From Luidia sarsii (Eukaryota > Echinodermata > Asteroidea > Paxillosida > Luidiidae): 64,000 bases of DNA. Numbering within the stretch: position 1 is the stretch's first letter; every line of letters begins with the position of its first letter. The notes under the pieces are model-generated. The model did no database searches, was not told where the DNA came from, and saw only the letters and a list, made by a program, of their open reading frames with translations. Location: contig OX465119.1 in the NCBI GenBank assembly GCA_949987565.1, positions 10,826,441-10,890,440 on the forward strand, given 5' to 3'. Below are positions 37,227 through 49,225 of the stretch, piece after piece. The translations under genes and the position numbers were made by a program.

Positions 37227-37771
37227 TGTTGACAGTTGCTCGGCAGCTTGAGATCTCTTACCAAAGAATGTTTAGTCTGGTATCGATTACGTAATGCTCT
37301 TCTTTGTACGATCTTCAATGCAGTCGAAATAGGGAACTTCACCTGCCTCACTAATCATATTTCAACTATTGGTGGCGCTGTTTAACGTAATTCTGAAGAT
37401 TATCATCTATTATCTCCATCACAACAGACAACAGGTTGGTCAAAAATCGTCAACGTAAACATCTTGTTCCTTGGTTTGTGTCGATTTATACACGGAAAAG
37501 AAAGGTCTGGGAGTCACGGAAATGCGAGGGTGGTGATTTAGGTCGCTTAAATAGAGAGATCGGGGTTGATTTTGTCGAAGTGGAGGAAGTTGCCAAAATC
37601 TAGTTTCAACTTCCAAGTTTGAATACAAATTCAAAATTGCATTGGTTTGAATTGGTTAGAATTTTATTTTGTCTCCAAAGTTGTACAGGGCCTATTCAAT
37701 ATTTCGATCCTTGCACAGTAGCAGGATCTTAATCAAGGGAAAGATTCTTAAGTTGTCATAATTATTTATCT

Positions 37772-37890
37772 TAAGGTGATATACAAAAATGTTGCAAACT
37801 GCTTGACTAAAATTACCAAAATGTAAATCTTAAAATTTAGTGGGCCCAACGTTTCGATCCTAGCACTAGCAGGACCTTTCTCAAAGGCAT
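37772..37890 (-). repeat. Dispersed stem-loop repeat between the Mab-21 gene and DNAAF11
   Basis: Near-complete minus copy in the divergent promoter interval. CTAGCACTAGCAGG shows a small duplication in the loop. Confidence 0.85.
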
Positions 37891-38123
37891 TATTTATCTT
37901 GTTCATATTTAAGTCGATTGTTAATTCGTTCTTTGATTTTCTTCCCCATCTTTTTGGTTTCTGTCAATGAGAGAATATTTTTTCATATAAAAATTTGGTT
38001 TATCTGCCTCGTTTGCAAATGAAATATAAATAAGTAATATTTATTATCTGCCATTATGCACTATTTTTTCCCCTCAGCTGAGTTTGACATCATTTCTTGG
38101 AAGCGCAAGATTAAGGATCAACA

Positions 38124-41100
38124 ATGGTTCGAAGTGAGTTTACTAATTTCCCCCTGTCCAATTGTACATCTCATTCTGATGTATGTTATACTATGTCAAG
38201 ACTAACGGATGACTAACCCACATAATGAAATAAAAGAGGATGTATTTTAGGCAAATCAATGAAAAACTTACTGGGATCTTTTGACCAAATTGAAAAAATA
38301 AATTGCAAAGAAACTTTGACTGGACCTCTGGTTTTGCGTACCAGTACTCTTACCATCTGAGCTATCCAGCCCTTAGATGGTGGCCTTCCCATAATTATAG
38401 TCAACTAGTCTTTGCCGGGATGGGGGCGCCAGTCAGAAGCAATTCAGCCATTAACTGCTGTAATGTATATCTCCAAGGATCACACCCCTCCTTTCATTCA
38501 GATGCAAACAATTGTTGTAAACCTGCCTACCCTACACCCCCCGGTAGTATTTGAGATAAAAGGAGTGAAATAATTTGGCTTAGAGGACTGGAGGGGTGCA
38601 TTCAGAAAACCTTGCGATGAATCAGAGATCAACTTGAACTTGGATGGATAACCCATCATAATTTTGTAAGGCCATGGTGTCTGTGCATTGCTCATCAAAG
38701 ATGACTGTGATCAAATCAGCCAGAGAATATACATGTTTTTAAAAAATAAAAGGGTCATGATGATGTCATTAGCAGAATGGCAAGCAAGTGCAGATTGTGA
38801 GCTACATGTATTTCAAACGCTGCGAGCAACTTCAAATTGAAGTCAGTCTAGCTGTTGCCTGGTAGAAAAAAATAGTTACGATCAAAGCATAGAGCTGCTA
38901 TATGGATAGAGCCTGACTTTTGGTGTGAAGGGATTGCAGGATTTCAACTCATCACAAATGTAGAGAGCCCGAAGATTGGATCCTAGCAGGAGCTGTCTCA
39001 AAGGTTCTTCCTCTTTGAGAAAAGTCCTGCCAGGATCAATACATCAGGCCCTGTACTTACTTCAGATTTGTGACCCGGCACAACGACATGAGGAATATCC
39101 CACCAAAACACTTTTTGAGTAAGCAACGCCTGAAGTTAAAGTATCTTCACAATTCGATTGCAAATCAATGTTCTTTTGTTTTTATTTTCGGAAATTTTAA
39201 GTATTAGAGGATATTATATTTTGATATCATTTGAAAGCTAATGGTATACTCTTTCACATCATTAGAAAACCTCAAAATCTCAAAAGTGGGGTTATTCTTT
39301 GTTATGCTGTGCCGGGTCACATTTTCATTTTGGTCAGAAGTCAGTAAACAGTTTCCAACATTGTTCTATAATAGCTTTAAGTTGATTCTAGTTTTGGTCA
39401 TTTTCTTGCAGTTTCTGAGAATTTGCTGCGCAAGCGTGCAGAGCACAATAATATGGAGATATCCACACTGGAGGAAATCTCCCTGCATCAACAGGACATT
39501 GAACAGTGAGTTCCTTCACTCATGAATATTCATCTCATGTCAACCAATAGGATCAAATACTAATATGTCATGAATATTCATCTTACTTATCCTTATGAAT
39601 ATTCATCTCATGTCAACCAATAGGATCAAATACTAATAATTTTATGCCATGAATATTTATCTTATGAATAATCATCTCATGTAAACCACCATTAGGATAA
39701 AAACTTAACCATCATGTATATTCATTCCATGGTAAACAATAGGATAACAATACCTAATCATCATGAATATATTTATCGCATGTTAACCAATAGGATGAGA
39801 ATAACTCTAATCCATCAAACTTATTTAACCCTTCCTAACCAAGTTTCTCAAAAATAACGTTTCCATCCTAGAAGGACCTTGCTTTGGATAACAATCCCTC
39901 ACGAATATTTAGTCCCTCATGAATATTCAATCCCTCATGAATATTCAACCCCTCATGAATATTCAATCCCTCATGAATATTTAGTCCCTCATGAATATTC
40001 AATCCCTCGTGAATATTCAATCCCTAATGAATATTCAAACATTGTTAACCAATAGGATCGAGCATTTGGACAAATGGTGCCGAGAGCTGAAAATTCTCTA
40101 CCTGCAGAGCAACCTCATTCCCAGAATAGGTGAGCAAAGGTATAATTTGTCTAATGGAAACTATTTGAGATGGAGGTTGTGAACCACACATTTGTATGCT
40201 TTGTAAACTTTTCAATTCTAGCAAGTTACCTCCCAAATACACACAAAAACATATGTATACAAAAATATTGCAAACAGCCTACTGACTAAAAGGGCCAAAA
40301 ATATAAAAATATAAAAGATTTAAGTTTCAATCCTAGCACGACCATTGTATCTTTGAGATGGGTCCAGTTGGGACTAAAACAAAACCCTTTAAATATTTGG
40401 TTAAGACATTCAAGAGGGCCCTTAGTCTGCCAGACATGTTGATGCTACCAGGAACTCAGAGAAATATCCTCCTAAGATCAGAGTGTTGGCCCCTTTAAAT
40501 TCTTGGGATTCTATTCTTGTAACTGTAAATTGATAACAAAACTACTCACAATTATTGGTGTACATGTATTGCTCTGTTAAGTCATGTTATTCTTTCTTTG
40601 GTTTTTCCAGAAAATGTGGGCAGGTTGAAGAAGATGGAATATCTGAACATGGCTTTGAATAACGTGGAAAGAATCGAAAATCTAGAAGGTAAGTCTGCTT
40701 AAAAAAATATGTTTTGTCGTCAAGTCAAAGGAAAATATTTTTAATCTATTCAGACAACTCCATTTATTTGGAGGGGTGATTTATTCAGGATGATTGATTT
40801 GTTCAATATTTCTGTTAATGCAAAGTCCGAATCAAACAAACTTTGCCATAGATTTTGACCATTCCTCTGTTGAGCACAATTATTAATTACATATTGTTTT
40901 TGTTTTTGTTTGTTTGTTTTTGTGGGGTTTGTTTTGCAGGCTGTGAGTCCCTCCGAAAACTGGACCTCACCATTAACTTTGTGGGGGAGCTAACGAGTCT
41001 TGAGTCACTGAAAGACAATTACAATCTGCGAGAATTGTGAGTTATTCCAAGAATTTCTTAAAGACCAAATATTTTCAGGGCTGTATCTTTCAATCCTTTG

Positions 41101-44100
41101 AAAAAGTTGATGGAAATGTCAGGCTCTATAACTTTTGGTAATTAAAGTTTTTGGTTATTTCTTTCAGTAATGTCACTTTTTAAATTGCATTTTTTTTAAA
41201 TGGTCCTATTTAATTATCCATCAATAATTATCAATGCTTAGATTGATGTGAGGAATTTGTTTATAATTTTTCCTTTGATTTAAACAAATTTCCTTTAATT
41301 TTAAAAAATTTCAGGTTTTTGACAGGAAATCCTTGCGCAAAATTTGAGGGATACCGAGAATATGTTGTAGCAGTCTTGCCACAATTAAAAGTAAGATTAA
41401 GACATTTTTGCATGTAAATAATCATTGTTTAGTCCAAAAAATCTTTTCACAATATGCAAACATAACATAATAAAGTAGGGTCCTGAATGATGATTTTACC
41501 TCTAGCCTTCAATGGTTGTTAATCGTGAAATTTAAAAATTGGCAAAGAAAACTTTGACAGGACAGGGACTTGAACCTGATACCTCTGGATTAACGTACCA
41601 TTGCTCTTCCATCTTCCTTTGTTCGTTTGACTGTTATTAATTATATGTAAGAATGTTTACTTCATATGCAAACTGCAAAGACATTATGCCCATAAAGGCC
41701 ATTTCTGGAGGGAGTCCTTGTCAGGAGATGGATAGATGGTTCTCAGTGGTCCAGTCTGCGTGTCACGTTTGCATTGCACACATTTCAATGGGACACTTTG
41801 ATGCAGTTGACGTGCAAACATGCCGGTATTTTTGTTGTTGTGGTCATGCATGTGTAGTTCTTAGCACAGCCACATACATTCTTTTTTCCTCTAATTCTGG
41901 CAGCACAATATCGTTAATTTGCATAAAGCTCAATTGCAAAAATTCAGCGGTTAACTCTAGTAATGCTGAACACAGGAGAACTATAGGGGTACATGTAACT
42001 AGTGAAGCTTTTAGAGCATAACCTTTGTTCCCTTACAGTTTTACCTCTAGAAATGTCAGCACAAGGAAGTAAAAGTATAAGACCCTATTGCTTTATTCAG
42101 CTGGTTAACTTTTTGATTTTTTGCTCTTTTTGTAGTATCTGGATGGGAAAGAGATCGACAAGTCGGAGCGAATTCAAGCCGTCCAGAATTTGGGCATCAC
42201 CAGACCCTTGATTCTTGAGCAAGAGGAAGAATACTGCATCAAGAGGGTAAGGTGACAGTCAAAGACTATTTGACTCCAAGGGTTTAATGTACCAGTGCTC
42301 TTACCATCTGAGCTATCCAGCCCTTAGATGGCGGCCTTCCCTAATAGTCAACTAGTCTTTGGCACACCAGCACTCTTACCATCTGAGCTATCCAGCCCTT
42401 AGATGGCGGCCTTCCCAAATAGTCAACTAGTCTTTGGCACACCAGTGCTCTTACCATCTGAGCTATCCAACCCTTAGATGGTGGCCTTCCCTAATAGTCA
42501 ACTAGTCTTTGGCACACCAGTGCTCTTACCATCTGAGCTATCCAGCCCTTAGATAGGGGCCTTCCCTAATAGTCAACTAGTCTTTGGCACACCAGCACTC
42601 TTACCATCTGACCTATCCAACCCTTAGGTAGTGGCCTTCCCAAATTGTCAACTATCTTTGCAGAAAGAGGATTACCAACCAGAATCATTTCCCCATTGAC
42701 TGCCATCCATCGAGGGTTCACATCCCATTATCATTCACATGCCAACAATTAGTTGTAAACCTGGCGTCACCAGTTTTTAACTCTTTTTTTTTCAAACAAA
42801 GGAAAAGGAAAACTTACAGGGAAATGTCAAGCCATTTATTAAAATAACTCGGGTTCAAATCCCGGTCCAGTCAAAGTTTTCTTTGCCGTTTTGTTCAATT
42901 TGTTCTAAAGTTCCCAGCCAATTTTTGATTATATGTTTGACTTTCTGCCTTTTAGAAAGGTCCTGCTAGGATTGAAACGTTAGGCCTCCTAAGTTTTGAT
43001 ATTCTTTTGACTTTTAGAATAGCTAAGAAAATTGGACTGACCTAAGATTTGAAGCCAAGACCTTGGGCATGATATGTTTTCTTTGATGGTTTTCCTTTTT
43101 TGTTTGCCTCACTCAGGAAAAAGAGAAAGAATCAGCAGCTAAGACAGAGGAGTCAAAGAAAACCCCAGGATTTGACGGGCGTTGGTACACCGACATGAAC
43201 AAAGAGTAAGTAGAGTATCACTGAGACACACCACAAAGGAAATGATTGACAAGAAAGTAAACAAATCTTGCGAGACTTTGAAGCCCAACGTTTCAATCGC
43301 AGCAAGACCTTCCTCAAAGGCAAACTGATAAAAATATAAAATCCAAACAAATCCATCTTTTTTTATTTCTAGTTCTTTCCACCTTATACGTACAGAGATA
43401 GATATCCCATCCTTACCAATGTGCCCATGTTTACTGGGAAAAAACTAAAGCAAGAATGGACTTTTTCAGACTTTATAAGACAGCACCCAGTGAAAAATGT
43501 CTGCTTTGAAATAGCAGTTAATGGTTAAATGCTTCTGACTGGCACTGCCGCCACAACACAGATAGTCGGTTGACTATTTGGGAATTCTACCATCCAAGAG
43601 TTGGATAGCTTTGGTGGTAGAGCACTGCTACGTTCAATCAGAGGTCTTAGGTTCAAATTTTGGTCCGGTCCAATTTTGTTTGCTATGGTTTCAAACATTA
43701 GTCCTTGGAACTTGTTCAAGATTTCAAACTATTCCAGTCAGCTAGCAGTTGGCAACATTCTTGTATTTTATTGAGGGGTTTTGTAATGAAAGAAAACTTT
43801 CATTAACTCTAATCATTTTCATTTTTTTTTTGACAGAAACTCATCAAAAGAGGACCAAAATGGCAGCCAACCAGATGAGGTCGAAACCATGGCAACGGAC
43901 AATGACACAGACGGGTCCGATATTTTTCAATTTTTTGAGATTCCAACAGCTTCACCCCTCCCCCCAAAAAATATATATTCTTAATCAGATTCACAAATCA
44001 CAGTGCAAGATCCAAGTTGAGCTCAACCTTGGCCTCATTACTATGGCATGCCCCCCTTCTCCAGTCCACCCACAGCTGGCCTATCAGGAGTCGGTATCGC

Positions 44101-47100
44101 CTGTCAGTCAAGAGTAGCGCCAAAATCCATATAGCCACATGAACAACAGCACACTGACCAGACTGGTGTTATGAATATGCTTGAATGTGTATTGTAAGAC
44201 ACTGTACTTCAGTTGCTGCTCCAATTAAGGTACCGGTATACTTTTTTGTGCTCAGGACTGCTTTTGATCAGTCATCAGTCATCAGTTTTCAGCTTAAAAA
44301 TAGAAATCACACTTTTCTCTTTCTTTTCTGTTTCAGATTTTGGCAAGAGGAGACGGACTTCACCCCCGAGTCCAGAATAGCCGTCCATGAGCATGTCAAG
44401 AAGACGCGAGAAAAAGACGAGAAGAAATCGTACGCTCAATCTAGTTGCTTGCCAATTTATGCAAAGATTGTCAGGTTTTTTGCTTATCAGAAGACAAAGA
44501 AGAGTGTAGAATGACTAGCCTTTTTTTGAGAATGAGTCTTTTTTACTCTGTCAGTGTTTTAGTTTTCAAATGAACTGAGAGAAGGAAAAGTGATATGGGA
44601 AGAAAAAATTTGTCAATCCATCAAAATAGCGAAAAAAATTGACTTGACCAAGGCGTGAACCCGAGACCTCTGGTTTAACGTATCAGAGCTTGTCAGCCTT
44701 CTCCAAATACTCAACATTCTTCGCTGAGGTGCGGATGCTAGTCAGAAGCATTTCACCATTAGCTGCCGTTTATTTCTTTCGTTTTCCAAATTTTACTTCA
44801 ATTGTCAATAACATATCTAGTTAAAAGATCTAAGATTCTCACCTGATCCTTTTTGACGTCACTGTATCTGAAGGAAACCTGGACCAGAAGTTCCCAAGCG
44901 GAAAATCCGGCTGCAAACGGACGATGGAAAAGTGTTGAATGTCAACGAAGCAAAGTAAGTTCAGCTGCAAAGAAAAACACAAACAAATATCGATGCATGG
45001 AATGCTAATTGTAGAATTAAATTTCAAATGATAAAGGGCCTGATGTTTTGATCCTAGCAGGACCTTTATCAAAGGCAAAGGATCCTGCTAGGATGGATCG
45101 AAACGTCAGGCCCTCTAACTTTTGAGATTTATGTATTGCAGGTCATTTTAGTCAGTGAGTAATTTGCAACATTATTTTGGGGGTATTTACTTCAATTGTA
45201 GAATTAAAGTAAATAAAAAAAGGGGATAAACCACTTTCTGACATAAATGAAAAAAGGGCCTTTCTCAAAGATAACATGACCTTTGCAGTTACCGATGCAA
45301 ATCTTATTTGTATTTTAAAGTAAACTGCATATGAAATTTTAATCTCTTGCTTTTTAAAAGTCAAGCAAACTTGTCATCTGCATATTGACTCGAATGACCC
45401 CAAGAACAATCTCAATCCTAGCAAGATCTTTCTCAAAAGCATTACTGATACTAGTTGGTTCTTTCAGGATTGATTTTTCTTTGACTGACGACGAAGAGAA
45501 TAACTGTCTGTGCGTGGACGTGGCTTGCTTCAAGCATCTAGACACCTCTCTCATAGATGTAGACGTGCAACCCACTCACGTCAAGGTGGTCATCAAGGGA
45601 AAGGTGAGAGGTCATCACCGTGGTGACACTGTGGGCACCTCTGTTGCCCAGCAACAGAAATGTGGTCAGTCACTGATCCATTAAAAAACAAATCTCTAAA
45701 CGAGGTTGATGTTTGATGGTTTGCATGGCAGAGTGTACACACCGCAACCTACAATTTGTGTACTCTAGGAGCAAATTGGCAAATTTCATTAGGTTTATTT
45801 GTTTAATTTATTTCTTCATTTGTTCCTTCATTATTATTTGTTTGGGGGTAGGGTTGTTTGTTTTGTGTGACTTCCTATCCATCTGTCTGTCAGTCTGTCT
45901 CAGTGTCTGTCTGTCTACCTGCCTGTCTATCTTTCTGTCAGTCTCTGTCTGTATTTCAGAATATTTTCATTTCATTTGTTTCATGTTTGCGTTGACCTTC
46001 AGGTTTTCCAGTTGGTACTATCTGAGGAGGTCATGCCTGACCGAAGCAATGCCAAGAGGTCACAGACCACAGGTCACCTGCTCATCACAATGCCAAAGGT
46101 GAGAGGTCAAAGGGTCATCAAACAAAGGTCAAAGGGTCACATTCGGTACGTCAGAAATTTAATCCAAGTATATCAGCGCACTAATAGGTGCTTAAAACCT
46201 GGAGTACCGTGTTGAAGTGTCATTTGATTTTGCTCCATTTTTCGTAGGTGAACCAGGTTGTCAAGCCCAAGGCACACAAGCCAGCCAACTCAACCACAAA
46301 TGTCAAAGAGGGAGCGAAAGAACCCAAGAATACATCAGCTGACAGGTAGGTAGTCTAGACCAGTTTCCTTCCTTCTTTTCAATTTACGTAGTGGCTATTG
46401 TTACGGCAGACGTCCGTGCGGTCCCCTTACTTGAAAGTATTCGCCAGCACTGCAGGCTGGTTGAACCAGACTATTCGTTGATAGTCTGGTTCCAAGAACT
46501 AAACATCCTGAAAAATATTCAGTACGTCAGGGAACCACATGGACGACTGCCGTAAACACAGCCACTGCGTTCAATTTAATAAGTATTTCCAGAAAAAAAA
46601 TGGGCCTGGGTTGGATTTCCCAACTTCGTAACTCACTTTATGACAGATCGTAAGTTGTAATTGGTTTCTGCATTGAGAAAGGTTCTGCTAGGATCAAAAT
46701 TTCACGCCCTTATTTCAATCAGTATGCCATTTGCAAGATTTTGGGAATACTTTTTGTTTTATACAAAAGAAAAGAAAACTGTCTGAAAAAAAATGTAAAT
46801 AGATTCTCAGAATACCAAAGAAAATTTGGCTTTGCTATTTTGATAATTTCAATAAAATGTTTAAATTTCCTTGTTAGTCTTTCTTGAAATAATCGATGGA
46901 AAATTCCTCAAAATTTAGTGGGCCCGACATTTCTATCCTAGCAGGACCTTTCTCAAAAGCAGAGACCTTTCAGACCTTTCTGTGCCTTGGAGAAAGGTCC
47001 TGCTAGGATCAAAATGTTGGGCCCACTACTTACTGGGCCGCTAAAAGCTCCCCTTAAACGAGTTTTGAGATTGTCTGTCGCGTTAGTGCGACCCACAATC

Positions 47101-47798
47101 TCAAAACTCATTTAAGGGGAGCTCCTAGCGGCTCAGTAAGTGGGACTAGGGCCCACTAATTGTTGAGATTTGCATTTTGGTAATTTTTTTCAGTACATTA
47201 TAAGCAGTTTGCAACATTTTTGTATATTACTGTAAGTCATGGAAAATTCCTGATAAACTTGGAAAATGATTATCACAAATGTACTTACCATCAAGAGCAA
47301 TTAACGTCTTCATTATCCTGTAGTAATGAACTCATCTTCAAATCCTTTGGCCCAAATTGTTTACACTCCATGAGAACCTTGTGCAGCACAAGTCATGCAT
47401 TGAGGTTACATAACTAAAGTTAATCAAATGAGGATGCTCTTGATTATTAAACAAATAAATAAACAGGCTGTCTTTTGCCACAGAATAGTGAAAATTTTGA
47501 TATTTTATATTGATTCTGATGACTTGGTTTGATAATTGCAGTGGTGGAACACACCAAACTTTTAACACAATTTACCTTTTTTTTAAAGAGGTTTATTTTG
47601 CCATTTTGTTGTCTTTTTAGAACGAAGGGCGGTGTTTTGGAAGTAGATCCAAATGCAGCCAGCACAGTTGACCTGCTGGTGACCCAACAGTCTGGCACAC
47701 AGGGGCCCTATGAGTGCAGCATGAAGAGGAAGGAGGCCGTGGACAGACCAAATAGTGAGAGTTTTGTGGATGATCCAGACGTGCCGCCTTTAATTTGA
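38124..47798 (+). CDS. DNAAF11: Dynein axonemal assembly factor 11 (LRRC6/tilB), 15 coding exons, 462 aa
   Basis: The protein is a cytoplasmic factor needed to preassemble axonemal dynein arms (family knowledge). Exons are 38124-38133, 39412-39505, 40056-40129, 40611-40688, 40940-41036, 41315-41390, 42136-42246, 43117-43205, 43837-43914, 44337-44429, 44874-44954, 45468-45603, 46003-46098, 46248-46345 and 47621-47798. The phases agree throughout and give 462 residues, close to the human 466. The start reads [17 protein letters not shown]. Leucine-rich repeats ([44 protein letters not shown]) occupy about residues 22-118, followed by an LRR cap ([17 protein letters not shown]). FDGRWYTD lies near residue 200. 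The CS-like domain (KIDFSL...[21 protein letters not shown]...[16 protein letters not shown]) spans about 294-371. The C terminus is DVPPLI. Exon 1 codes only 10 bases. The exon 9 donor (GTCCGA) and exon 11 acceptor (tctgaag) are weak and were chosen by phase and homology. Confidence 0.96.
38288..38530 (-). repeat. tRNA-derived SINE in DNAAF11 intron 1
   Basis: On minus, GGGCTGGATAGCTCAGATGG TAAGAGTACTGG is the tRNA-like head. The body matches the copy at 28861 (GACTGGCGCCCCCATCC). The B box is partly deleted. Confidence 0.7.
38975..39085. repeat. Degenerate palindromic stem-loop repeat in DNAAF11 intron 1
   Basis: GATCCTAGCAGGAGCTGTCT faces TGAGAAAAGTCCTGCCAGGA. Confidence 0.55.
39500..40050. 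repeat. ATGAATATTCAT / CCAATAGGA repeat block in DNAAF11 intron 2
   Basis: A 40-50 bp unit (CATGAATATTCATCTCATGT plus AACCAATAGGATCAAATACT) recurs about five times. It is followed by an 18-bp unit (TCCCTCATGAATATTCAA) repeated about eight times from 39895 to 40038. Confidence 0.8.
40256..40385. repeat. Degenerate stem-loop repeat in DNAAF11 intron 3
   Basis: TATTGCAAACAGCCTACTGA tail, then opposed worn heads around CACGACCATTG. Confidence 0.55.
41535..41625 (-). repeat. Truncated tRNA-derived SINE in DNAAF11 intron 6
   Basis: On minus it reads AGAGCAATGGTACG, then CAGGTTCAAGTCCCTGTCC (B box) and TCAAAGTTTTCTTTGCC. Confidence 0.65.
42291..42665 (-). repeat. Five tandem 75-bp copies of a SINE head in DNAAF11 intron 7
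   Basis: Units start at 42291, 42366, 42441, 42516 and 42591. Each holds, on minus, TGGATAGCTCAGATGGTAAG, an A-box-like tRNA segment, and the adjoining GGGAAGGCCGCCATCTAAGG. The SINE body continues to about 42775. Confidence 0.85.
42848..42925 (+). repeat. SINE B-box fragment, plus orientation
   Basis: CGGGTTCAAATCCCGGTCCA followed by GTCAAAGTTTTCTTTGCC. Confidence 0.7.
42945..43000 (+). repeat. Dispersed stem-loop repeat in DNAAF11 intron 7
   Basis: TAGAAAGGTCCTGCTAGGAT then TGAAACGTTAGGCC. Confidence 0.7.
43266..43325 (-). repeat. Dispersed stem-loop repeat in DNAAF11 intron 8
   Basis: Minus head: CCCAACGTTTCAATCGCAGC then AAGACCTTCCTCAAAGGC. Confidence 0.65.
43500..43705 (+). repeat. 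tRNA-derived SINE in DNAAF11 intron 8
   Basis: TTGGATAGCTTTGGTGGTAG AGCAC is the A-box arm and TTAGGTTCAAATTTTGG the B-box arm. The body precedes the head. Confidence 0.7.
44630..44775 (-). repeat. tRNA-derived SINE in DNAAF11 intron 10
   Basis: CAAGGCGTGAACCCGAGACC on plus is the complement of a B box. The A-box part is deleted. Confidence 0.55.
45030..45185. repeat. Palindromic stem-loop repeat in DNAAF11 intron 11
   Basis: Opposed heads (GATCCTAGCAGGACCTTTAT facing AGGATCCTGCTAGGATGGAT), then a tail ending GTGAGTAATTTGCAACATT. Confidence 0.75.
46386..46570. mobile_element. Foldback element A, copy 2, in DNAAF11 intron 14
   Basis: Arms ACGTAGTGGCTATTGTTACG and GTAAACACAGCCACTGCGT flank CGGCAGACGTCCGTGCGG and its partner. 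The centre GGTTGAACCAGACTATTCG matches copy 1 in reverse. TCAATTT is duplicated exactly at both ends. Confidence 0.85.
46672..46745 (+). repeat. Degenerate stem-loop repeat in DNAAF11 intron 14
   Basis: GAGAAAGGTTCTGCTAGGAT then CAAAATTTCACGCC. Confidence 0.55.
46907..47225. repeat. Stem-loop repeat pair interrupted by a foldback
   Basis: A minus head at 46907-46965 and a plus head at 46978-47036 are followed, after a foldback insertion, by the plus tail at 47150-47225. Confidence 0.75.
47027..47150. mobile_element. Foldback inserted into a stem-loop repeat, DNAAF11 intron 14
   Basis: CACTTACTGAGCCGCTAGGA-type arms face each other around CTGTCGCGTTAGTGCGACC. The arms include GCTCCCCTTAAACGAGTTTT and its partner. 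GGGCCCACTA occurs at both edges, as expected of a duplicated target. Confidence 0.75.
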
Positions 47799-47962
47799 CA
47801 AAATTAAAAAAGTGTCATCCATTTTTTAAAATAATTTATGTTTTACATTCTGTCCGTTTTTGGAGCCAGATTTGTATACACCTGTTTGTAAATCTCATTT
47901 GTATTGAAAAAAGAATTTGCCTTTTTTCAATAACCAAAAGACAATTCCATTCAGCGTTTTGA

Positions 47963-47968
47963 AATAAA
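47963..47968 (+). terminator. DNAAF11 polyadenylation signal AATAAA
   Basis: The hexamer lies 165 bases after the DNAAF11 stop. A second AATAAA at 48441-48446 is an alternative distal site. Confidence 0.5.
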
Positions 47969-49189
47969 TGCTTTTTCCTTTTGATTGACCAAATATTTGT
48001 GTGAAAAATTTGAACCTTGGTATTGCAGTATGTTTTACAGAAGATATGAAAATGACATGCAAATGAGCATGCATTTGCATGTTATGAATATGTATGGCTG
48101 ATTTAGAAAAAATCAGGTGTGGATTATTGCAAATCATTTTCACAGTTTGTCCAAAAAGTTGGTGTGAGATGTGGAAAGATTTGTCAAGGTGCTGATGTTA
48201 CCTTTGAACCCTGTGCTGTGTCAGTCTGTTTAAGCTATGGGCAAGAAAAGGGTGCATTCTTTCAACGGAATCTTTGCTCCCAAATCTTAAGTCCTGTCTG
48301 GGGGGTAATTAACATTGAAGTGAGACACGGAATTAATTCAACCAAGTCTCAAGATTTTCTCAGCAGGATTACTTTTGAACAAAAAAATCTTTATTTGGAA
48401 ATTCATGCATCGCTGACGTACATACAAAGTTTTCTTTAAAAATAAACACATTATTTACAGTGCTGGAAAATGTGCAATAACAGAATCTGATCTGCTCAAA
48501 TCACGGAAGTATGGAGACTAAATAACTTAAGTGATTTCATAAATTCATCCCAAAAATCATTTCATCTTTCTCACTTTTCCAATAATCCTAATGTTTACCT
48601 TGGATATATAATTTTCTGTAGACAATTTTTTGAAAATACTCTTTCCCCGTTTAAGTTGCACTTTCAAAACAGATTTTTTTTCAGCAAATACGTGTGATGA
48701 TTTGGAGTTAAAAATCAGCTCATTGTTAATACAATAATTAAGTTTTGCTGCTTATAAGTACAGGATGAATTTGTTTTATTTGATTGTGGGTTAAAATAAT
48801 GGATGATTTTGAACATTACAAATTTCATGATCAAGTTGCAGAAATGTTAATAATTTGGGTTTCACATGATCGCCAAAAAATAAGTGTTTATCAACCTTAG
48901 ACAAGGGTTAGGAAGTGTTGAATATTTATGGAAGGTAATGATTATTATAATTATGTACATTATGAGCTACATACAGTCAGAAAGGTTTGCTTTAAAAAAA
49001 AAATTGGCAGGAGTGGAAGATAATCTCTGAACTTGACGGCAAATAAAACCTTTCAATGAATTGTACATAAAATCATTCTGAATGTTATCACTGATGTTTA
49101 GAAAAGGATAAATTGCAATAATGATGTATATAGATCAAATGGTAGCTTTCTAGCTGGGGGCAGTATTTCAAAGGATCCAAAGGTCTCCG

Positions 49190-49225
49190 GTTCGAATCCA
49201 ATCAATGTTTCTCTTTGCTAGTCTT
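49190..49225 (+). repeat. SINE B-box remnant
   Basis: GGTCTCCGGTTCGAATCCAA then TCTCTTTGC. Confidence 0.4.

Noticed and set aside
42291..42900. tRNA gene
   Set aside because: A-box-like and B-box-like segments exist but are in opposite orientation and far apart, with no full cloverleaf. This is a SINE.
43749..44117. Plus-strand 122-codon frame over DNAAF11 exon 9
   Set aside because: A frame shifted from the phase-consistent exon; it runs through the donor into the intron.
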